A DNA stretch of 64,000 nucleotides, from assembly GCF_051014445.1 (NCBI RefSeq), contig NW_027488366.1:22772001-22836000 (forward strand), read 5' to 3'. Source of the DNA: Colletes latitarsis. Taxonomy: Eukaryota; Arthropoda; Insecta; Hymenoptera; Colletidae. The notes below the pieces were generated by a model that ran no database searches, had not been told where the DNA came from, and saw only the letters and a list, made by a program, of their open reading frames with translations. How positions within the stretch are numbered: the stretch's first letter is position 1; each line of letters begins with the position of its first letter. The position numbers and the translations under genes were made by a program. Below, in pieces: positions 35,691 to 47,700 of the stretch.

Positions 35691-38600
35691 GAAGTGTGCG
35701 AAAGTGTGAGTCTGATGAGTGAAAATCTCGGGGCTAACCTAGACCTAACATGCGTTATCCTCTAAAATATTGATGCAAACCAGGTTTAATGGACTGTCTC
35801 AGTGTGGTACCACTTTACTACGTGATCCAAAGCAGAAATAGCCCAGGATCCAGCCATGAAGTATGAGAAATATGAGAAAGTATGAGCCTGATGAGGGCAA
35901 ATCCTAGACCTGACCTAGACCTAACATGCGTTATCCTCAATAATACTGATCGAAACCAGGTTTAATCGACTGTTTCAGTGTGTTACCACATTACTACGTG
36001 ATCCAAACCAGAAAAAAACCCAGGATCTGTTCAACGAGTATGTGAAGTGTGCGAAAGTATGGGTCTGATGAGGGCTAATCCCAGACCTACCCCAGACCTA
36101 ACTTGCGTTATCCTCTAAAATATTTATCCAGACCAGGTTTCATTGAATGTTTCAGTGTGGTACCACATTACTACGTGATCCAATCCAGAAAAAACCCAGG
36201 ATCCGTTCAACAAGTATGTGAAGAATGCGAAAGTATGAGTCTGATGAGTGAAAATCCCAGACCAAACCTAGACCTAACATGCGTTATCCTCAAAAATATT
36301 GATCGAAACCTGGTTTAATCGACTGTTTCAGTGTGGTACCACATTACTATGTGATCCAAACCAGAAAATAACACAGGATCTGTTCAACGAGTATGTGAAG
36401 AAAGCGAAAGTATGAGTCTGATGAGGGCTAATCCCAGACCTATCCCAGACCTAACTTGCGTTATCCTCTAAAATATTTATCCAGACCTGGTTTCATTGAA
36501 TGTTTCAGTGTGGTACCACATTACTACGTGATCCAAACCAGAAAAAAACCCAGGATTTGATCAACGAGTATGTCAAGTGTGCAAAAGTATGAGTCTGATG
36601 AGGGCAAATCCCAGACCTATCCCAGACCTAACTTGCGATATCCTCTAAAATATTGATCGAAACCAGGTTTAATTGACTGTTTTATTGTGGTACCACACTA
36701 CTACGGGATCAAAACCAGAAAAAACCCAGGATCTGTTCAACAAGTATGTGAAGAACGCGAAAGTATGAGCCTGATAGGGGCAAATCCCAGACCTATCCCA
36801 GACCTAACTTGCGTTATCCTCCAAAATATTTATCAAGGCCAGGTTCAATTGAATGTTTCAGTGTGGTACCACATTACTATGTGATCCAAAGCAGAAAAAA
36901 CCCTCGATCAGGTCAACATGTATGTTAAAACTGCGAAAGTATGACCCTGATCAGGGCAAATCCTCGGCCTAACCTAGTCCTAACATGCGCTGTCCTCTAA
37001 AATATTGATGGAAACCAGGTTTAATTGACTGTTTCGGTGTTGTACTTCATTACTACGTGATCCACTCCAGAAAAAACCCAGGATCTGTTCAACGAGAATG
37101 TGAAGTGTGCGTAGGTATGAGTCTGATGAGTGAAAATCCCAGGCCTAACCTAGACCTAACATGCGTTGTCCTCAAAAATAGTGATCGAAACCTGGTTTAA
37201 TCGACTGTTTCAGTGTGGTACCACATTACTATGTGATCCAAACCAGAAAATAACCCAGGATCTGTTCAACGAGTATGTGAAGTGTGCGAAAGTATGAGTC
37301 TGATGAGGGCAAATCCCAGACCTATCACAGACCTAACATGCGTTATCCTCTAAAATATTTATCAAGACCAGGTTTAATTGATTGTTTCAGTGTGGACCCA
37401 CATTACTACGTGATCCAAACCAGAAAAAACCCAGGATCCGTTCAACAAGTATGTGAAGAATGCGAAAGTATGAGTCTGATGAGTGAAAATCCCAGGCCTA
37501 ACCTAGACCTAACATGCGTTATCCTCAAAAATATTGATCGAAACCTGGTTTAATCGACTGTTTCAGTGTGGTACCACATTACTATGTGATCCAAACCAGA
37601 AAATAACCCAGGATCTGTTCAACGAGTATGTGAAGTGTGCGAAAGTATGAGTCTGATGTGGGCAAATCCCAGACCTATCCCAGACCTAACACGCGTTATC
37701 CTCTAAAATATTTATCAAGACCAGGTTTAATTGATTGTTTCAGTGTGGACCCACGTAACTACGTGATCCAAACCAGAAAAAACCCAGGATCCGTTCAACA
37801 AGTATGTGAAGAATGCGAATGTATGAGTCTGATCAGTGAAAATCTCAGGCCTTACCTAAACCTAACTTGCGTTGTCCTCTAAAATATTGATGGAAACCAG
37901 GTTTCATTGACTGTTTCAGTGTGGTACTACATTACTACGTGATGCAATCCAGAAAAAGCTCAGGATCTAGCCATCAAGTATGAGAAATATGCGAAAGAAT
38001 GAGCCTGATGAGAGCAAATCCCAGACCTATCCCAGACCTAACTTGTGTTATCCTCCAAAATATTTATCAAGGCCAGGTTCAATTGAATGTTTCAGTGTGG
38101 TACCACATTACTATGTGATCCAAACCAGAAAATAATGCAGGATCTGTTCAACGAGTATGTGAAGTGTGCGAAAGTGTGAGTCTGATGAGGGCAAATCCCA
38201 GACCTATCACGGACCTAACATGCGTTATCCTCTAAAATATTTATCAAGACCAGGTTTAATTGATTGTTTCAGTGTGGACCCACATTACTACGTGAACCAA
38301 ACCAGAAAAAAACCTAGGATCCGTTCAACAAGTATGTGAAAAACGCGAAAGTATGAGCCTGATGAGGGCAAATCCCAGACCTGTCCCAGACCTAACTTGC
38401 GTTATCCTCTAAAATATTGATCGAAGCCAAGTTTAATCGACTGTTTCAGTGTGGAACCACATTACTACGTGATCCAAGCCAGAAAAAACCCAGGATCTTG
38501 TCAACGAGTATGTGAAGTGTGCGAAAGTATGAGTCTGATGAGGGCTAATCCCAGACCTATCCCAGACCGGGCTTGCGTGATCCTGTAAAATATAGATCGA

Positions 38601-39061
38601 AACCAGGTTTAATTGACTGTTTTAGTGTGGTACCACATTACTACGTGATCCAAACCAGAAAAAACCCAGGATCTGTTTAACAAGTATGTGAAAAACGCGA
38701 AACTGTGAGCCTGATGAGGGCAAATCTTAGACCTAACCCAGACCTAAGATGCGTTATCCTCTAAAATATTTATCCAGAACAGGTTTCATTGAATGTTCCA
38801 GTGTGGTACCACTTTACTACGTGATCCAATCCAGAAATAGCCCAGGATCTAGCCACGAAGTATGAGTAATATGCGATAGTAAGAGCCTGATGAGGGCAAA
38901 TCCTAGACCTATCCCAGACCTAACTTGCGTTATCCTCTAAAATATTTATCAAGACCAGGTTTAATTGAATGTTTCAGTGAGGTACCACATTACTACGTGA
39001 TCCAAACCAGAAAAAACCCAGGATCCGTTCAACAAGTATGTGAAGAATGCGAAAGTATGAG
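35677..39061 (+). repeat. Family A satellite block 2 (~19 monomers), copy of 17.9-22.5 kb
   Basis: This A block reproduces the end of A block 1. From about 35.7 kb to 36.7 kb it matches the sequence 17788 bases upstream, and from about 36.1 kb to 39.06 kb the sequence 16553 bases upstream. The difference, 1235 bp, is the 7-monomer unit that is doubled upstream and single here. Rare variants shared at offset 16553 include AGAATGTGAAGTGTGCGTAGG, TATAGATCGAAACC and GAAACTGTGAGCC. The few differences I saw are single bases, such as ACATAACTAC upstream against ACGTAACTAC here. Confidence 0.93.
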
Positions 39062-39073
39062 CAAGATGATTGC
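39048..39073 (+). other. A-to-B switch inside a hybrid monomer (site 2, copy of site 1)
   Basis: The hybrid sequence is the same as at 22495-22520, shifted by 16553 bp. It was therefore inherited by duplication and not formed independently. Confidence 0.88.
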
Positions 39074-42000
39074 AAATACCAGAACTAACCCAGACATAGC
39101 CAGCGTTATCCTCTAAAACACTAATCGGAACCAGCTATTATTGACTGCTTCAGTGAGGTACCTCATTACTACGTGGTCCAAACTAGAAAAAACCCAGCAT
39201 CTGGCCAACAAGTATGCGAAAAAAGCGAAAGTATGTGCGAGATGATTGCAAATACCAGAACTAACCCAGACATAGCCAGCGTTATCCTCTAAAATACCAT
39301 TCGGAACCAGCTTCTATTGACTGTTTCAGTGTAGTACCACATTACTACGTGATACAAACCAGAAAAAGCCCAGGATCTGGCCAACAAGTATGCGAGAAAT
39401 GCGAAGGTACGAGCCAGATGAGGGCAAATCCCAGACCTAACCGAGATATAACGGGCAATATCCTCTAAAGTATTAATCGAAACTAGGTTTAATTGACTGT
39501 TTCGGTGTGGAACGTCATTATTACGTGATCCAAACCAGAAAAAACCCAGCATCTGGCCAACAAGTATGCGAAAAAAGCGAAAGTATGAGCAAGATGATTG
39601 CAAATACCAGAACTAACCCAGACATAGCCAGCGTTATCCTCTAAAACACTAATCGGAACCAGCTTTTATTGACTGTTTCAGTGAGGTACCTCATTACTAC
39701 GTGGTACAAACTAGAAAAAACCCAGCATCTGGCCAACAAGTATGCGAAAAAAGCGAAAGTATGAGCAAGATGATTGCAAATACCAGAACTAACCCAGACA
39801 TAGCCAGCGTTATCCACTAAAATACTATTCGGAACCAGCTTCTATTGACTGTTTCAGTGTAGTACCACATTACTACGTGATACAAACCAGAAAAAGGCCA
39901 GGATCTGGCCAACAAGTATGCGAGAAATGCGAAGGTACGAGCCAGATGAGGGCAAATCCCAGACCTAACCGAGATATAACCGGCAATATCCTCTAAAATA
40001 TTAATCGAAACTAGGTTTAATTGACTGTTTCGGTGTGGAACGTCATTATTACGTGATCCAAACCAGAAAAAACCCAGCATCTGGCCAACTAGTATGCGAA
40101 AAAAACGAAAGTATGAGCAAGATGATTGCAAATACCAGAACTAACCCAGACATAGCCAGCGTTATCCTCTAAAATACTATTCGGAACCAGTTTCTATTGA
40201 CTGTTTCAGTGTAGTACCACATTACTACGTGATACAAACCAGAAAATGGACAGGATCTGGCCAACAAGTATGCGAGAAATGCGAAAGTACGAACCAGATG
40301 AGGGCAAATCCCAGACCTAACCGAGACAAAACCGGCGTTATCCTCTAAAATATTAATCGCAACCAGGTTTAATTGACTGTCCAGGTGTGGAACCTCATTA
40401 CTACGGGATCCAAACCAGAAAAAACCCAGCATCTGGCAAACAAGTATGCGAAAAATGCGAAAGTATGAGCCAGATGATTGCGAATACCAGAACTAACCCA
40501 GACATAACCAGCGTTATCCTCTAAAACACTAATCGGAACCGGCTTTTATTGACTGTTTCAGTGTGGTACCACATTACTACGTGATCCAAACCAGAAAAAG
40601 CCCAGGATCTGGCCAACAAGTATGCGAAAAATGCGAAAGTACGGGCCAGATGAGGGCAAATCCCAGAACTAACCGAGACATAACCAGCGTTGTCCTCTAA
40701 AATACTATTCGGAACCAGCTCCTATTGACTGTTTCAGTGTGGTACCACATTACTACGTGATCCAAATCAGCAAAAAGCCTAGGATCTGGCCAACAAGAAT
40801 GCAAAAATGCGAAAGTACGGGCCAGGTGAGGGCAAATCCCAGACCTAAACGAGACATAACCAGCGTTATCCTCTAAAATATTAATCGCAACCAGGTTTAA
40901 TTGACTGTTTCGGTGTAGTACCGTATTACTACGGGATCCTAACCAGAAAAAACCCAGCATCTGGCCAATAAATATGCGAAAAACGCGAAAGTATGGGCCA
41001 GATGATTCCAAATACCAGAACTAACCCAGACATAGCCAGCGTTATCCTCTAAAATACTATTCGGAACCAGCTTCTATTGACTGTTTCAGTGTGGTACCAC
41101 ATTACTACGCGATCCAAATCAGCAAAAAGCCTAGGATCTGGCCAACAAGAATGCAAAAATGCGAAACTACGGGCCAGGTGAGGGCAAATCCCAGACCTAA
41201 CCGAGACATAACCAGCGTTATCCTCTAAAATATTAATCGCAACCAGGTTTAATTGACTGTTTCGGTGTGGTACCGCATTACTACGTGATACAAACCAGAA
41301 AAAGGCCAGGATCTTGCCAATAAGTATGCGAAAATTGCGAAAGTACGAGCCAGATGAGGGCAAATCCCAGACCTAACCGAGACATAACCGGCGTTATCCT
41401 CTAAAATATTAATCGCAACCGGGTTCAATTGACTGTTTCGGTGTGGAACCTCGTTACTACGGGATCCTAACCAGAAAAAAACCCAGGATCTGGCCAACAA
41501 ATATGCGAAAAACGCGAAAGTATGAGCCAGATGATTGCAAATACCAGAACTAACGCGGGAATAGCCAGCGTTGTCCTCTAAAATACTATTCGGGTCCAGC
41601 TTTTATTGACTGTTTTAGTGTGGTACCACATTACTACGTGATCCAAACCAGAAAAAGCCCAGAATCTGGCCAACAAGTCCGCGAAAAATGCGAAGGTACG
41701 AGCCAGATGATTGCAAATACCAGAACTAACCGAGACATAACCTGCGTTATCCTCTAAAATTTTAATCGCAACCAGGTTTAATTGACTGTTTCAGTGTAGT
41801 ACCACATTACTACGTGATCCTAACAATAGAAAAACACAGGATCTGGCCATTCAAGTATGCGAAAAATGCGAAAGTACGAGCCAGATGAGGGCAAATCCCA
41901 GAACTAACCGAGACATAACCAGCGTTATCCTCTAAAATATTAATCGCAACCAGGTTTAATTGACTGTTTCAGTGTGGTCCCACATTACTACTTGGTCCAA

Positions 42001-44133
42001 GCCAGAACAAGGCCAGGATCTGGCCAACAAGTATGCGAGAAATGCGAAGGTACGAGCCAGATGAGGGCAAATCCCAGACCTAACCGAGATATAACCGGCA
42101 ATATCCTCTAAAATATTAATCGAAACTAGGTTTAATTGACTGTTTCGGTGTGGAACGTCATTATTACGTGATCCAAACCAGAAAAAACCCAGCATCTGGC
42201 CAACAAGTATGCGAGAAATGCGAAAGGACGAGCCAGATGATTGCAAATACCAGAACTAACCCAGACATAACCAGCGTTATCCTCTAAAACACTAATCGGA
42301 ACCAGCTTCTATTGACTGTTTCAGTGTAGTACCACATTAGTACGTGATACAAACCAGAAAAAGGCGAGGATCTGGCCAACAAGTATGCGAGAAATGCGAA
42401 GGTACGAGCCAGATGAGGGCAAGTCCCAGACCTAACCGAGATATAACCGGCAATATCCTCTAAAATATTAATCGAAACTTGGTTTAATTGACTGTTTCGG
42501 TGTGGAACGTCACTATTACGTGATCCAAACCAGAAAAAACCCAGCATCTGGCCAACAAGTATGCGAGAAATGCGAAAGTACGAGCCAGATGATTGCAAAT
42601 ACCAGAACTAACCCAGACATAACCAGCGTTATCCTCTAAAACACTAATCGGAACCAGCTTCTATTGACTGTTTCAGTGTAGTACCACATTACTACGTGAT
42701 ACAAACCAGAAAAAGGCCAGGATCTGGCCAACAAGTATGCGAGAAATGCGAAAGTACGAACCAGATGAGGGCAAATCCCAGACCTAACCGAGACAAAGCC
42801 GGCGTTATCCTCTAAAATATTAATCGCAACCAGGTTTAATTGACTGTTCAGGTGTGGAACCTCATTACTACGGGATCCAAACCAGAAAAAACCCAGCATC
42901 TGGCAAACAAGTATGCGAAAAAAGCGAAAGTATGAGCCAGATGATTGTGAATACCAGAACTAACCCAGACATAACCAGCGTTATCCTCTAAAACACTAAT
43001 CGGAACCAGCTTTTATTGACCGTTTCAGTGAGGTACCTCATTACTACGTGGTCCAAACCAGAAAAAACCCAGGATCTGGCCAACAAGTATGCGAAAAATG
43101 CGAAAGTACGGGCCAGATGAGGGCCAATCCCAGACCTAACCGAGACATAACCAGCGTTGTCCTCTAAAATACTATTCGGAACTAGCTTCTATTGACTGTT
43201 TCAGTGTGGTACCACATAACTACGTGATCCAAATCAGCAAAAAGCCTAGGATCGTGCCAACAAGAATGCAAAAATGCGAAACTACGGGCCAGGTGAGGGC
43301 AAATCCCAGACCTAACCGAGACATAACCAGCGTTATCCTCTAAAATATTAATCGCAACCAGGTTTAATTGACTGTTTCGGTGTAGTACCGCATTACTACG
43401 GGATCCTAACCAGAAAAAACCGAGCATCTGGCAAACAAGTATGCGAAAAAAGCGAAAGAATGAGCCAGATGATTGCGAATATCAGAACTAACCCAGACAT
43501 AACCAGCGTTATCCTCTAAAACACTAATCGGAACCAGCTTTTATTGACCGTTTCAGTGAGGTACCTCATTACTACGTGGTCCAAACCAGAAAAAGCCTAG
43601 GGTCTGGCCAACAAGTATGCGAAAAATGCGAAAGTACGGGCCAGATGAGGGCCAATCCCAGACCTAACCGAGACATAACCAGCGTTGTCCTCTAAAATAC
43701 TATTCGGAACTAGCTTCTATTGACTGTTTCAGTGTGGTACCACATTACTAGGTGATCCAAACCAGAAATGCCCAGGATCTGGCCAACAAGTATGCGAAAA
43801 ATGCGAAAGTACGGGCCAGATGAGGGCCAATCCCAGACCTAACCGAGACATAACCAGCGTTGTCCTCTAAAATACTATTCGGAACTAGCTTCTATTGACT
43901 GTTTCAGTGTGGTACCACATTACTACGTGATACAAACCAGAAAAAGCCCAGGATCTGGCCAACAAGTATGCGAAAAATGCGAAAGTACGAGCCAGATGAG
44001 GGCAAATCCCAGACCTAACCAAGACATAACCGGCGTTATCCTCTAAAATATTAATCGCAACCAGGTTTAATTGACTGTTTCGGTGTGGAACCTCATTACT
44101 ACGGGATCCTAACCAGAAAAAACCCAGGATCTG
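39062..44133 (+). repeat. Family B satellite block 2 (~29 monomers), deletion derivative of block 1
   Basis: From 39062 to about 40692 this matches 22509-24139 (offset 16553). From about 40715 to 44133 it matches 32258-35676 (offset 8457). The join lies within the conserved stretch CTCTAAAATACTATTCGGAA. Relative to block 1 exactly 8096 bp, or 46 monomers of 176 bp, are absent. No gene or non-satellite sequence is seen. Confidence 0.92.
40692..40715 (+). other. Deletion join in B block 2 (46 monomers lost)
   Basis: To the left the sequence follows 24139 (GCGTTGTCCTC). To the right it follows 32258 (CAGCTCCTATTG). The join falls in CTCTAAAATACTATTCGGAA, common to both parents, and removes 8096 bp relative to copy 1. 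Confidence 0.82.
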
Positions 44134-44147
44134 TTCAACGAGTATGT
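44117..44147 (+). other. B-to-A switch inside a hybrid monomer (site 2)
   Basis: This is the same join as at 35660-35690, 8457 bp later. It defines the length of macro-unit copy 2. Confidence 0.88.
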
Positions 44148-44697
44148 GAAGTGTGCGAAAGTGTGAGTCTGATGAGTGAAAATCTCGGGGCTAACCTAGA
44201 CCTAACATGCGTTATCCTCTAAAATATTGATGCAAACCAGGTTTAATGGACTGTCTCAGTGTGGTACCACTTTACTACGTGATCCAAAGCAGAAATAGCC
44301 CAGGATCCAGCCATGAAGTATGAGAAATATGAGAAAGTATGAGCCTGATGAGGGCAAATCCTAGACCTGACCTAGACCTAACATGCGTTATCCTCAATAA
44401 TACTGATCGAAACCAGGTTTAATCGACTGTTTCAGTGTGTTACCACATTACTACGTGATCCAAACCAGAAAAAAACCCAGGATCTGTTCAACGAGTATGT
44501 GAAGTGTGCGAAAGTATGGGTCTGATGAGGGCTAATCCCAGACCTACCCCAGACCTAACTTGCGTTATCCTCTAAAATATTTATCCAGACCAGGTTTCAT
44601 TGAATGTTTCAGTGTGGTACCACATTACTACGTGATCCAATCCAGAAAAAACCCAGGATCCGTTCAACAAGTATGTGAAGAATGCGAAAGTATGAGC
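44134..44697 (+). repeat. Family A satellite block 3 (~3 monomers), collapsed A segment
   Basis: Only about 564 bp of family A separates two B blocks. Its left part matches 35677-36240 (offset 8457). Its right edge enters B at the same hybrid point as 22508 and 39061. Compared with A block 2, 2822 bp (16 monomers plus 6 bp) is missing. The fusion lies in the conserved stretch GTATGTGAAGAATGCG followed by AAAGTATGAG. Confidence 0.92.
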
Positions 44698-44709
44698 AAG
44701 ATGATTGCA
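44684..44709 (+). other. A-to-B switch inside a hybrid monomer (site 3)
   Basis: The right half is the same as sites 1 and 2. The A half upstream is a different A monomer (TTTATCCAGACC with CAATCCAGAAAAAACCC), showing that the A segment was shortened up to this hybrid monomer. Confidence 0.86.
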
Positions 44710-47700
44710 AATACCAGAACTAACCCAGACATAGCCAGCGTTATCCTCTAAAACACTAATCGGAACCAGCTATTATTGACTGCTTCAGTGAGGTACCTCA
44801 TTACTACGTGGTCCAAACTAGAAAAAACCCAGCATCTGGCCAACAAGTATGCGAAAAAAGCGAAAGTATGTGCGAGATGATTGCAAATACCAGAACTAAC
44901 CCAGACATAGCCAGCGTTATCCTCTAAAATACCATTCGGAACCAGCTTCTATTGACTGTTTCAGTGTAGTACCACATTACTACGTGATACAAACCAGAAA
45001 AAGCCCAGGATCTGGCCAACAAGTATGCGAGAAATGCGAAGGTACGAGCCAGATGAGGGCAAATCCCAGACCTAACCGAGATATAACGGGCAATATCCTC
45101 TAAAGTATTAATCGAAACTAGGTTTAATTGACTGTTTCGGTGTGGAACGTCATTATTACGTGATCCAAACCAGAAAAAACCCAGCATCTGGCCAACAAGT
45201 ATGCGAAAAAAGCGAAAGTATGAGCAAGATGATTGCAAATACCAGAACTAACCCAGACATAGCCAGCGTTATCCTCTAAAACACTAATCGGAACCAGCTT
45301 TTATTGACTGTTTCAGTGAGGTACCTCATTACTACGTGGTACAAACTAGAAAAAACCCAGCATCTGGCCAACAAGTATGCGAAAAAAGCGAAAGTATGAG
45401 CAAGATGATTGCAAATACCAGAACTAACCCAGACATAGCCAGCGTTATCCACTAAAATACTATTCGGAACCAGCTTCTATTGACTGTTTCAGTGTAGTAC
45501 CACATTACTACGTGATACAAACCAGAAAAAGGCCAGGATCTGGCCAACAAGTATGCGAGAAATGCGAAGGTACGAGCCAGATGAGGGCAAATCCCAGACC
45601 TAACCGAGATATAACCGGCAATATCCTCTAAAATATTAATCGAAACTAGGTTTAATTGACTGTTTCGGTGTGGAACGTCATTATTACGTGATCCAAACCA
45701 GAAAAAACCCAGCATCTGGCCAACTAGTATGCGAAAAAAACGAAAGTATGAGCAAGATGATTGCAAATACCAGAACTAACCCAGACATAGCCAGCGTTAT
45801 CCTCTAAAATACTATTCGGAACCAGTTTCTATTGACTGTTTCAGTGTAGTACCACATTACTACGTGATACAAACCAGAAAATGGACAGGATCTGGCCAAC
45901 AAGTATGCGAGAAATGCGAAAGTACGAACCAGATGAGGGCAAATCCCAGACCTAACCGAGACAAAACCGGCGTTATCCTCTAAAATATTAATCGCAACCA
46001 GGTTTAATTGACTGTCCAGGTGTGGAACCTCATTACTACGGGATCCAAACCAGAAAAAACCCAGCATCTGGCAAACAAGTATGCGAAAAATGCGAAAGTA
46101 TGAGCCAGATGATTGCGAATACCAGAACTAACCCAGACATAACCAGCGTTATCCTCTAAAACACTAATCGGAACCGGCTTTTATTGACTGTTTCAGTGTG
46201 GTACCACATTACTACGTGATCCAAACCAGAAAAAGCCCAGGATCTGGCCAACAAGTATGCGAAAAATGCGAAAGTACGGGCCAGATGAGGGCAAATCCCA
46301 GACCTAACCGAGACATAACCAGCGTTGTCCTCTAAAATACTATTCGGAACTAGCTTCTATTGACTGTTTCAGTGTGGTACCACATTACTACGTGATACAA
46401 TCCAGAAAAAGCCCAGGATCTGGCCAACAAGTATGCGAAAAATACGAAAGTACGAGCCAGATGAGGGCAAATCCCAGACCTAACCAAGACAAAACCGGCG
46501 TTATCCTCTAAAATATTAATCGCAACCAGGTTTAATTGACTGTTTCGGTGTGGAACCTCATTACTACGGGATCCAAACCAGAAAAAACCCAGGATGTTGC
46601 CAACAAATATGCGAAAAACGCGAAAGTATGAGCCAGATAATTGCAAATACCAGAACTAACCCAGACATAGCCAGCGTTATCCTCTAAAATACTATTCGGA
46701 ACCAGCTTCTATTGACTGTTTCAGTGTGGTACCACATTACTACGTGATAGAAACCAGAATAAGGCCAGGATATGGCCAACAAGTATGCGAAAAATGCGCA
46801 GGTACGAGCCAGATGAGGGCAAATCCCGGATCTAACCGAGATATAACCGGCGTTATCCTCTAACATATTAATCGAAACCAGGTTTAATTGGCTGCTTCGG
46901 TGTGGAACGTTATTATTACGGGATCCAAACCAGAAAAAACCCAGCATCTGGCCAACAAATATGCGAAAAACGCGAAAGTATGGGCCAGATGATTGCAAAT
47001 ACCAGAACTAACCCAGACATAGCCAGCGTTATCCTCTAAAATACTATTCGGAACCAGCTTCTATTGACTGTTTCAGTGTGGTACCACATAACTACGTGAT
47101 CCAAATCAGCAAAAAGCCTAGGATCTGGCCAACAAGAATGCAAAAATGCGAAAGTACGGGCCAGATGAGGGCAAATCCCAGACCTAACCGAGATATAACC
47201 GGCAATATCCTCTAAAATATTAATCGAAACTAGGTTTAATTGACTGTTTCGGTGTGGAACGTCATTATTACGTGATCCAAACCAGAAAAAACCCAGCATC
47301 TGGCCAACAAGTATGCGAAAAAAGCGAAAGTATGAGCAAGATGATTGCAAATACCAGAACTAACCCAGACATAGCCAGCGTTATCCTCTAAAATACTATT
47401 CGGAACCAGCTTCTATTGACTGTTTCAGTGTAGTACCACATTACTACGTGATACAAACCAGAAAAAGGCCAGGATCTGGCCAACAAGTATGCGAGAAATG
47501 CGAAAGTACGAACCAGATGAGGGCAAATCCCAGACCTAACCGAGACAAAACCGGCGTTATCCTCTAAAATATTAATCGCAACCAGGTTTAATTGACTGTT
47601 CAGGTGTGGAACCTCATTACTACGGGATCCAAACCAGAAAAAACCCAGCATCTGGCAAACAAGTATGCGAAAAAAGCGAAAGTATGAGCCAGATGATTGC

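Larger units (their letters stand above)
35677..44133 (+). repeat. Composite A+B macro-unit, copy 2 (8457 bp)
   Basis: The unit length is the distance between two identical B-to-A switches. Compared with copy 1 it is shorter by 9331 bp. This is fully accounted for by one 1235-bp unit in the A part and 8096 bp (46 monomers) in the B part. Short diagnostic variants near its right end (CTAGGTGATCC, AACCGAGCATCTGG, GAAACTTGG) are shared with copy 1 but not copy 3. Confidence 0.88.
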
